Below are positions 53,537 through 59,557 of a stretch of DNA of 64,000 bases, one piece after another; the stretch's first letter is position 1; each line of letters begins with the position of its first letter. The DNA is from an uncultured Clostridia bacterium (GTDB lineage: Bacteria; Bacillota; Clostridia; TANB77; CAG-465): NCBI GenBank assembly GCA_934169925.1, contig CAKPOO010000006.1, positions 1 to 64,000 of the forward strand, given 5' to 3'. A program made the position numbers and the translations under genes. The notes under the pieces were generated by a model. The model saw only the letters and a list, made by a program, of their open reading frames with translations. It did not search any database and was not told the DNA's origin.

Positions 53537-53689
53537 TTATTTATCCTTGTTTTCACATGACTGATTTCCTACAGTGCATGATGTTTTGCAGGCAGACTGG
53601 CAAGATGTCTGGCATTCACCACAGCCACAATGATGTTTTGAAGACTCTTTGTAAGTTTCCTTAGTTAAAGTTTTGATTCTCTCACTCAT
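53537..53689 (-). CDS. SCIFF ranthipeptide precursor (six cysteines in forty-five residues)
   Basis: A 50-residue peptide. After the leader MSERIKTLTKETYKESSKHH comes the conserved core: CGECQTSCQSACKTSC, then TVGNQSCENKDK. This matches SCIFF, a near-universal clostridial peptide whose cysteines are joined to neighbouring residues as thioethers by a radical SAM maturase. An extra Cys-Gly precedes the core, making seven cysteines. GGAGGTAAAGTATT lies before the ATG. The maturase gene, often adjacent, is not in this window. All three Gln before the tail are CAG, unlike the CAA habit of neighbours. Confidence 0.93.
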   Translation of the reverse strand: MSERIKTLTKETYKESSKHHCGCGECQTSCQSACKTSCTVGNQSCENKDK

Positions 53690-53739
53690 AATACTTTACC
53701 TCCAAAAAATTTTTTGAACATTAATGAAAAACCGTATAG

Positions 53740-53768
53740 AGTATAGCATAGAAAATATAAATATTCAA
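53740..53768 (-). promoter_or_regulatory. Promoter of the SCIFF gene
   Basis: On the minus strand TTGAAT (53763-53768), 17-bp spacer, TATACT (53740-53745). Confidence 0.7.
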
Positions 53769-53780
53769 TAGATTTTTTTG

Positions 53781-53809
53781 TTGAAATAATTATATGTTAG
53801 TAGTATAAT
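53781..53809 (+). promoter_or_regulatory. Promoter of the DUF4186 gene
   Basis: TTGAAA (53781-53786), 17-bp spacer, TATAAT (53804-53809). Its -35 is 12 bp from that of the divergent SCIFF promoter. Confidence 0.7.
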
Positions 53810-53827
53810 GTTTGTGGTGTAACACTT

Positions 53828-54199
53828 ATGAAACAAGATAATTCAGTTATTTTAAAAAATTTGTCGAAATCAAAGTTTAGATCTAGTTTTAAATTAAATG
53901 AAAAATATAAAGAGTATGTTAATCAAAAAGGGTATGAAAAAATAAAAGAGCATGCTTATGATTTTATAACAAAAAGATTAGCTCCAAGTTTTATACAAAA
54001 TGATGGAAAACAAACTCCTATGAAAGGACATCCTGTTTTTATAGCACAACATGCAACAGCTACTTGTTGTAGAGGTTGTTTATATAAATGGCATAAAATT
54101 GAACAAGGAAAAACTTTAAATAAAGAAGAAATTGATTATATAGTTTCAGTTATAATGGATTGGATAAAAATACAAATGAAAGAGGAGGAAAATTTATGA
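53828..54199 (+). CDS. DUF4186 domain protein
   Basis: A 123-residue protein matching DUF4186: SKFRSSFKLNEKYKEYV, then GHPVFIAQHATATCCRGCLYKWHKI, with a CCxxC cluster and histidines that could bind metal. The family is found across bacteria and has no known function. The last codons overlap the next gene by ATGA, so the two are probably translated together. Confidence 0.85.
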   Translation: MKQDNSVILKNLSKSKFRSSFKLNEKYKEYVNQKGYEKIKEHAYDFITKRLAPSFIQNDGKQTPMKGHPVFIAQHATATCCRGCLYKWHKIEQGKTLNKEEIDYIVSVIMDWIKIQMKEEENL

Positions 54200-54936
54200 C
54201 AATGTTACTTGCTTTAGCTTTTATATTTTTTATAGGTAGCGCGGTAGGTTGGATGTTAGAATTAATTTTTAGGAGAATTGTGCATAAAAAATGGATAAAC
54301 CCGGGATTTTTACTTGGACCATATTTGCCAATATACGGATTTAGTATGTGTATAATGACTCTTATCTACTTAGGAATAAAATCAATTGATTTTCAATTTG
54401 GAGACCTTGTAGCAATATTATTAATGGGGCTTGCTATTACTTTATTGGAACTTTTTGGAGGATTATTTTTTACAAAATTCTTTGGAATTAAATTATGGGA
54501 TTATTCTGACAGAAAATTTAATTATAAAGGAGTTATTTGCCCATTATTTAGTTTGATTTGGGTAGTGGTTTCAGCAATTTATTATTATTTATTAGCAGAT
54601 CCAATAATGCATTTTGTTATTTGGTTTTCACATCATCTTGAATTTTCATTTTTCGTTGGATATTTCTTTGCAATTATAACAGTAGATTTTGTATATTCTA
54701 CAAAGATTATATTTAAGATAAAAGAATTTGCAAGAGAAAATAAATTAACAATAAGATATGAAGAATTAAAAGTAAATATCAAAAATTTAGCTGAAAAAAA
54801 TAAAGAAAAGTATTCTTTTTTATTCCCAATTACTGATAACTTAACTGTTTTGCATGAAAAATTAAAACATGCTTTTGAATCAATACAAGATAGAGTACAA
54901 GAAGATAAAAAAGAAGAAAAAGTAGAAAATAAATAA
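54196..54936 (+). CDS. CmpB-like (PF06541 type) membrane protein
   Basis: A 246-residue protein with about five to six membrane helices and a charged cytoplasmic tail. The segment GWMLELIFRRIVHKKWINPG, with FLLGPYLPIYG, is the hallmark of the family called putative ABC-transporter permease (CmpB), widespread in Clostridia, though transport has not been shown. I start at ATG 54196, after GAGGAGGAAA and overlapping the DUF4186 stop. Confidence 0.88.
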   Translation: MTMLLALAFIFFIGSAVGWMLELIFRRIVHKKWINPGFLLGPYLPIYGFSMCIMTLIYLGIKSIDFQFGDLVAILLMGLAITLLELFGGLFFTKFFGIKLWDYSDRKFNYKGVICPLFSLIWVVVSAIYYYLLADPIMHFVIWFSHHLEFSFFVGYFFAIITVDFVYSTKIIFKIKEFARENKLTIRYEELKVNIKNLAEKNKEKYSFLFPITDNLTVLHEKLKHAFESIQDRVQEDKKEEKVENK

Positions 54937-54984
54937 AAATAAGCTCACTGTATTAATTGTTAATATAGTGAGTTTATTTTTTTA
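54936..54984. terminator. Bidirectional terminator between convergent genes
   Basis: AATAAGCTCACT...TTA pairs with TAA...AGTGAGTTTATT, with T tracts on both strands. It overlaps the end of the SDR gene. Confidence 0.75.
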
Positions 54985-55729
54985 ATTTCTTTTTTGTTTG
55001 TATATATGAAAAATATGTAAATACTTTTCTTGGAAGTATTTTTATAAGCAAATATAATATTTTTATTTTAAATCCAGGAATTATTACTTTCTTTTTCTTA
55101 AACATCGAATCAATAATATATTTTGCTACATAGGAACTACTATATGAATTGCCTAAATCATATGCATTTGCATTTTTGTTAAAGTTTGTTTTTACGGGGC
55201 CAGGGTATGCACAAGAAATAACAACTTTTGATTTTTCTTTTTTTAATTCGTAATCTATAGCTTGCGTTAAACTTGAAACATAAGATTTTGATGCATAGTA
55301 TGATGATATTAATGGACCATTAATAAAAGCTCCAATTGAAGAAATATTTAATATATATCCGTGATCTTTTTTTATCATTTCATTTAGAAATAATTTAGTT
55401 AAAATATGTACACTTTTTATGTTTAAATCAATCATTTCAAGTTCTTTTTCAAGGTCAGTAGTTGTAAATTTTCCAATTACACCTTGTCCAGCACAATTTA
55501 CTAATATATCAATATTTTTTGATTTTAAAGTGTCAAATAATTTTATGCAGTTATTTTTTATAGATAAATCTTCCTGTATAATTTCAATTTTATTATTTAA
55601 CTTAGTTTTTAAAGTTTTTAATTTTTCTTCATTTCTAGCAACAGCAATGCACTCTATATTAAGAGATATTAAATATTTAGTAATTTCTTCTCCTATTCCA
55701 GATGAAGCTCCTGTAACTAATGCTTTCAT
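54974..55729 (-). CDS. Short-chain dehydrogenase/reductase
   Basis: A 251-residue classical SDR of the DltE/YqjQ-like group: cofactor site TGASSGIGEEI, NCAGQG, catalytic Ser in ILNISSIGAF and YxxxK in YYASKSYVSSL, plus the SDR signature PGPVKTNF. The hydrophobic C-terminal part (IPGFKIKILYLLIKILPRKVF) suggests membrane association and a lipid substrate. GGTGATAAA precedes the start. It is the last protein gene before the RNA array. Confidence 0.9.
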   Translation of the reverse strand: MKALVTGASSGIGEEITKYLISLNIECIAVARNEEKLKTLKTKLNNKIEIIQEDLSIKNNCIKLFDTLKSKNIDILVNCAGQGVIGKFTTTDLEKELEMIDLNIKSVHILTKLFLNEMIKKDHGYILNISSIGAFINGPLISSYYASKSYVSSLTQAIDYELKKEKSKVVISCAYPGPVKTNFNKNANAYDLGNSYSSSYVAKYIIDSMFKKKKVIIPGFKIKILYLLIKILPRKVFTYFSYIQTKKKLKK

Positions 55730-55809
55730 TTTATCACCAGATATATTTTAACATGTAAGAATAAAAATCACAATAATAAAGAAAAGATAAAAGAAAATAG
55801 CAAAAAAAC

Positions 55810-55838
55810 TTGCGTAGTAATAAAAATTATGATATAAT
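55810..55838 (+). promoter_or_regulatory. Promoter of tRNA-like RNA copy 1
   Basis: TTGCGT (55810-55815), 17-bp spacer, TATAAT (55833-55838) with extended -10 TGA. Confidence 0.75.
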
Positions 55839-55844
55839 GCAATT

Positions 55845-56058
55845 GATTTTTTTCATTAGTTTGACATTTAGTAATGTCTATAGTTTCTTTTTGGTAAAGT
55901 ATAATTACTTGGATTGGTAAGAGGCTAGTTTGTGGTTCAATTCCACGATACTTTATATCCCAAAAGATTTATTCTTTGGGTATGCCTTCCCTATTAGTAC
56001 CATTTTGGTGCTTAACTTTCAAAGGAAAGATGGAATTTTATGTCCATCTTTCTTTTTT
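55845..56058 (+). ncRNA. Structured ncRNA with tRNA-like core, copy 1
   Basis: No reading frame fits, and the segment is repeated twice more. From the expected start near 55845: a small hairpin (GAC/GTC, 55863-55878); a 59-nt tRNA-like core (55896-55954) made of AAAGTAT/ATACTTT, the D-like hairpin TTAC-TTGGATTG-GTAA, a 10-nt linker and a T-arm GTGG-TTCAATT-CCAC; then a CCCAAA/TTTGGG hairpin, an AGTACCA/TGGTGCT hairpin and the terminator AAAGATGGA/TCCATCTTT with T tract (56026-56058). The acceptor-like stem lacks a 3' CCA and an anticodon arm, so this is not a tRNA. Function unknown. Confidence 0.8.
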
Positions 56059-56080
56059 GCTATATAAAAAATAAAAAAGC

Positions 56081-56109
56081 TTGCATAGTAACAAAAATTA
56101 TGATATAAT
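56081..56109 (+). promoter_or_regulatory. Promoter of tRNA-like RNA copy 2
   Basis: TTGCAT (56081-56086), 17-bp spacer, TATAAT (56104-56109) with extended -10 TGA. Confidence 0.75.
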
Positions 56110-56115
56110 GCATCA

Positions 56116-56344
56116 CGTGTTAAGTTCTTTCATTTGACACTAAGTAGGGTCAATAGTTTTTGTTTTTTTGCAGAGTATAATTACTTAGATTGGTAAGAGG
56201 CTAGTTTGTGGTTCAATTCCACAATACTTTGTTCCCCAAAGACTCATCTCTTTCATCTTTGGTGGAAAAACCTTCTCATTGTGGTACCGTTAGGTACTGT
56301 ACTTAAAAGGGAAAGATGGAACTGTATTTCCATCTTTCTTTTTT
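56116..56344 (+). ncRNA. Structured ncRNA with tRNA-like core, copy 2
   Basis: Same architecture as copy 1. The 5' hairpin is TTGAC/GTCAA. The core stem is AGAGTAT/ATACTTT (A-U replaced by G-U) and extends by a C-G where copy 1 has U-A. D-like and T-arm sequences are almost identical to copy 1 (loops TTAGATTG and TTCAATT). Downstream hairpins keep pairing with different bases: CCAAAGA/TCTTTGG and GTACC/GGTAC. The terminator is AAAGATGGA/TCCATCTTT plus T. These compensating changes argue for a conserved RNA fold. Confidence 0.8.
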
Positions 56345-56523
56345 GTATATGAAAAATAATAAATAAAAGATTTGACAGTTAAACCTTAAAAACGTTGATA
56401 TTAATAGCTTTAAATAATTTAAAAGTGCACAATGTTTTTGCTATTTTTTATTTAAAATTACTTTTAATATAATATATTTTTTAGACATTTTCTAAAATGA
56501 ATCATATAAAAATATAAAAAAGC

Positions 56524-56552
56524 TTGCATAGCAATAAAAAGTATGATACAAT
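56524..56552 (+). promoter_or_regulatory. Promoter of tRNA-like RNA copy 3
   Basis: TTGCAT (56524-56529), 17-bp spacer, TACAAT (56547-56552); the -10 is one base weaker than in copies 1 and 2. Confidence 0.7.
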
Positions 56553-56558
56553 ACATCT

Positions 56559-56778
56559 TGGTTGGGTCTTTTTATCTGACGCTAAATATGGTCAGGCTGT
56601 GTGTTTTTGCGCAAAGTATAATTACTTGGATTGGTAAGAGACTAGTTTGTGGTTCGATTCCACAATACTTTGTTCCCCAATAATTTTTCACGGGTGTTAT
56701 TTTGGGGATGTCTTCTCGTTAGGTGCTAATAAGTACTTCAAAAAGGAAAGATGGAATTTTATGTCCATCTTTCTTTTT
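56559..56778 (+). ncRNA. Structured ncRNA with tRNA-like core, copy 3
   Basis: Third paralogue, separated from copy 2 by about 180 bp of AT-rich sequence in which I see no gene. 5' hairpin CTGAC/GTCAG (C-G where copy 2 has U-A). Core AAAGTAT/ATACTTT, D-like loop TTGGATTG, T-loop TTCGATT (G at the purine position, still the tRNA consensus). The CCCCAA/TTGGGG and AGGTGCT/AGTACTT hairpins again pair with changed bases. Terminator AAAGATGGA/TCCATCTTT plus T. The pentapeptide-repeat gene starts 37 bases later with its own -10. Confidence 0.8.
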
Positions 56779-56793
56779 ATTATATAAATATGG

Positions 56794-56799
56794 TATAAT
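56794..56799 (+). promoter_or_regulatory. Extended -10 for the pentapeptide-repeat gene
   Basis: TGGTATAAT ending 16 bases before the ATG, with no good -35. Directly downstream of the RNA array's last terminator. Confidence 0.4.
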
Positions 56800-56814
56800 A
56801 AAAAAGGTGATAAT

Positions 56815-57471
56815 ATGGCAGTTTTAAAGCCTCAACATATAGAAGAAAAAAATTTAAAAAATATTAATAATATAAAAGAGTTATTAAATGAAATTTCTAT
56901 GAATGATGGAGATAAAAATATATCAAAATGTATATTTCAAAATGAAAGTTATGAGAATATATTCTTTAAAGACTATGAATTAGAAAAATGTGTTATTAAA
57001 GCATTTGAAATTAAAGATAGTGAGATTATAAAAAATGAATTTACAGATATAGTATTTGAAAATTGTAACTTTTTAAATAATACATTTGAGGGTTGTTCTT
57101 TTATACGATGTGAATTTAAAAATTGTAAAATGGTAGGGTCAATTTTTCTTGAATGTAATTTTAATAACGTAAAATTTGACACAAACAAAATGGATTTATC
57201 AAATTTTATTTCTTCAACTTTAGGAAATATGAGATTTGTTGACGTTAGTTTAAAAAGCAGTATATTTCAAGAAAATATATTAAAAAATGTAGAATTTGAA
57301 AATTGTGATTGTAGTAACATTCAATTTTTAAAAACAAGTCTAAAAGGAATTGATATATCTACTTGTAATATTGCTGGTATTTTAATTGCGCCAGAAGATA
57401 TAAAAGGTGCATATATAGCTAATATGCAATCTCTTGATATAGTTCATTTGTTAGGAGTAAAATTTAAATAG
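56815..57471 (+). CDS. Pentapeptide-repeat protein
   Basis: A 218-residue protein whose middle (about 40-180) follows the five-residue A(D/N)LXX-type rhythm with Phe or Leu centres: CIFQNESYENIFF, NCNFLNNTFEGCSFIRCEF, FLECNFNNVKF. Such repeats fold as a right-handed quadrilateral beta helix; Qnr and MfpA relatives mimic DNA and protect gyrase, but most have no known function. The C-terminal MQSLDIVHLLGVKF resembles the end helix common in the family. AAAAGGTGAT precedes the ATG. Confidence 0.88.
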   Translation: MAVLKPQHIEEKNLKNINNIKELLNEISMNDGDKNISKCIFQNESYENIFFKDYELEKCVIKAFEIKDSEIIKNEFTDIVFENCNFLNNTFEGCSFIRCEFKNCKMVGSIFLECNFNNVKFDTNKMDLSNFISSTLGNMRFVDVSLKSSIFQENILKNVEFENCDCSNIQFLKTSLKGIDISTCNIAGILIAPEDIKGAYIANMQSLDIVHLLGVKFK

Positions 57472-57478
57472 AAGACCA

Positions 57479-57520
57479 AAAAGCATTCCAGACATTAAAC
57501 TGGAATGCTTTTATAGTTTT
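57479..57520. terminator. Terminator after the pentapeptide-repeat gene
   Basis: AAAAGCATTCCAG/CTGGAATGCTTTT, 13 bp, followed by T-rich sequence; the minus strand also has T after it. Confidence 0.85.
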
Positions 57521-57524
57521 TTTC

Positions 57525-57847
57525 TTAAGATGTGTAGTTTGGTAGAAATTTTAAATGGGTGATTTCAAAACCAAGTGTGTTCTCTACAGCACCTAAAGAA
57601 AAAATTATGATCGTAATATTAACAAATATTGTTAATATCTTATCTTTATTTTCAACTACATTATATAATTGAATATAAAAAAAGTCAATATTTTTTAACA
57701 AAAAAATTGTTAAAAAACGTAGATTTTTCTAAGTAAAAATGAATTTTTATAAATTTCTTAAAAAAGCTTTTTTTATATTTTTTTGTATGATATAATTATA
57801 TTATTGAGCACGTAAAAAATTATAAAAAAATAATTGATATATACAAA
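57525..57847. other. Gene-poor AT-rich stretch
   Basis: No convincing gene. The minus-strand frame from a TTG at 57701 to a TAA at 57525-57527 could give a 58-residue single-pass membrane peptide ending in GFEITHLKFLPNYTS, and the terminator at 57479 would follow it, but there is no ribosome site or ATG. An extended -10 (TGATATAAT) lies near 57788 on the plus strand, before a terminator hairpin, so a very short RNA is possible. Confidence 0.3.
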
Positions 57848-57893
57848 AATAAAGAGTCAAAAAAATTTATTGACTCTTTATTTTTTAGTTTTA
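57848..57893. terminator. Bidirectional terminator before the deacetylase gene end
   Basis: AATAAAGAGTCAA/TTGACTCTTTATT, 13 bp, with T tracts on both strands. It ends the minus-strand deacetylase gene. Confidence 0.8.
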
Positions 57894-57902
57894 TCAAAAT
57901 TA

Positions 57903-59483
57903 TTAATTATTTATACCATGATGAACAGGAATCGTAGATTTGGTAATATTTGAAAAAGTATAACCGTTATTTAAACCATATTCAATTATTCCCTCTAAAG
58001 CTTCTGCTGTTGCTTTTTTTGAAGATGCATCATGCATTAAAACCACATTTGATCTATTTTTTCTAAGATGAGATGTAACGTTTTGATATACAGCGTCTTT
58101 AGTATTTGCACCACCAGCATCATTTGAATCAACATTCCAATCAAAGTATGTATAACCTTGATTTGTTACTTCATTTGATAAAGTAGACATTATACCATCA
58201 CAGTATTTTTTGCTAATAGTATTAGAACTACCACCTGGAAATCTTATTATATTTGTATCAATACCTGTAGAATTTTTTATTTTAGAACGTAAAGTTATAA
58301 TGTTATTCATGAATGCATCTTTAGAAGTATATATTTGAGAATATTCGTGTGAATATCCATGTAATGCAATTGTATGACCTTCATTTACAATTCGTTTAAT
58401 TAAATATTCATTTTCATTTGAGTAATTGATTACAAAAAATGTAGCTTTAATGTTATATTTTTTGAGCGTATCTAAGATTCTTGGTGTGATATTTGAGCTT
58501 GGTCCATCATCAAAAGTAAGGTAAATCATGCTTTGATTTTCATTTTTCTTATCTTTAACAATAACCTGTCTTGTAATAGATGATTCATTTGATGATTTAT
58601 CAGATACTGTGTATGTTACAAAATATGAACCTGGCACTGAAGTATCAACGTTAGATGAAATATTAATGTTATTTGTTAAATCACCATCTAATTCATCATT
58701 TGCACAAGCTCCATACTCTTCATAAGTATCATTAGTAAAAAGTGTAACAATCCTATTACCATTTAATGTAATTGTAGGTGGTACATTGTCAATAAGCTTT
58801 AAATTAAGCGTTAGGTAACCTATATTATTAGAACTATCAGAAACACTAAATGTTACTTTACACATACCATTTTCTAGATTTTCTTTTTCTATATTTACCA
58901 TTTCTTCTAGATTAGTATCCACGTTGTCTGTTACTTTTAATTCTATATTACTAAAATCAGTATTGTATGGAACTTCTTGATTATCTGTTAAATTACAAGT
59001 TATAACAGGTGGCATTTTATCAACTATATTGATTTTTACATCTTTATTATAACTTCCAAATAGATATGGAACATGTAAAGTTAAATTTTCACTCTTTATT
59101 GTACTTGTATCAATATTTTTTAAATCATCAACATTTTTTGTTATGTTTTTTGAGTGATATGTTATCATATAATTAGTATCAAAAATACTATCTCCGACGT
59201 TTATTTCGATAACATCTGGAATTTTTGGTTTTTCTACTAAGTACTGAATAAATATAAAACTTAAGCAAACTACAAGAAATATTAAATAGTATGGTATGTT
59301 TAATTTTCTTTTAGGCACTATTAAATCTTTGCAAGTATTATTTGGTGCTGGAACTAAAGAAAAATCATCATCACTATTTTTTAATCTAAATTTTAATTTT
59401 CTACTTAGTGACTTTTGTACCATAAAAATAATGATAGTTAAAAGTAATGTTGCTATAAATTCAATAAGGTATAAATTTTCCAT
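57903..59483 (-). CDS. Membrane-anchored polysaccharide deacetylase with DUF5011-like Ig domains
   Basis: A 526-residue cell-surface enzyme. A short outer N-terminus precedes two hydrophobic segments (about 8-24 and 65-82), then two or three Ig-like beta domains of the DUF5011 type (VTDNVDTNLEE; YEEYGACANDELDGDLTNNI; VPGSYFVTYTVSDKSSNES) and a C-terminal NodB deacetylase with all motifs: TFDDGPSS, HGYSH, RFPGGSSN, DWNVDSND and VVLMHDAS. It probably removes N-acetyl groups from peptidoglycan or another surface glycan. AAAGGAA precedes the start at 59483. Confidence 0.9.
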   Translation of the reverse strand: MENLYLIEFIATLLLTIIIFMVQKSLSRKLKFRLKNSDDDFSLVPAPNNTCKDLIVPKRKLNIPYYLIFLVVCLSFIFIQYLVEKPKIPDVIEINVGDSIFDTNYMITYHSKNITKNVDDLKNIDTSTIKSENLTLHVPYLFGSYNKDVKINIVDKMPPVITCNLTDNQEVPYNTDFSNIELKVTDNVDTNLEEMVNIEKENLENGMCKVTFSVSDSSNNIGYLTLNLKLIDNVPPTITLNGNRIVTLFTNDTYEEYGACANDELDGDLTNNINISSNVDTSVPGSYFVTYTVSDKSSNESSITRQVIVKDKKNENQSMIYLTFDDGPSSNITPRILDTLKKYNIKATFFVINYSNENEYLIKRIVNEGHTIALHGYSHEYSQIYTSKDAFMNNIITLRSKIKNSTGIDTNIIRFPGGSSNTISKKYCDGIMSTLSNEVTNQGYTYFDWNVDSNDAGGANTKDAVYQNVTSHLRKNRSNVVLMHDASSKKATAEALEGIIEYGLNNGYTFSNITKSTIPVHHGINN

Positions 59484-59529
59484 ATTGTTTCCTTTCTAAA
59501 TTTTTATTGGTTAATATTTTTTTGCTATA

Positions 59530-59557
59530 AAATAGGCACTTTTTAAAGTGCCTATTT
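59530..59557 (-). terminator. Terminator of the EAL gene
   Basis: AAATAGGCACTTT/AAAGTGCCTATTT, followed on the minus strand by a T-rich tract. It overlaps the EAL stop codon. Confidence 0.7.

Noticed and set aside
55896..55954. True tRNA genes in the repeat array
   Set aside because: The T-arm and acceptor-like stem fit tRNA, but there is no anticodon arm, no CCA or discriminator position, and the transcript continues about 100 nt to a terminator.
56281..56310. T-box riboswitch (TGGTACCG in copy 2 resembles the T-box sequence)
   Set aside because: The motif is not kept in copies 1 and 3, and no gene follows the terminators of copies 1 and 2, so there is nothing to regulate in cis.
55740..56814. 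CRISPR array
   Set aside because: Three long repeats with internal promoters and terminators; unit length and spacing are far from CRISPR, and no cas gene is present.
57525..57701. Minus-strand 58-residue membrane peptide ORF
   Set aside because: Open frame and a downstream hairpin exist, but there is no ribosome site and only a TTG start in AT-rich DNA.
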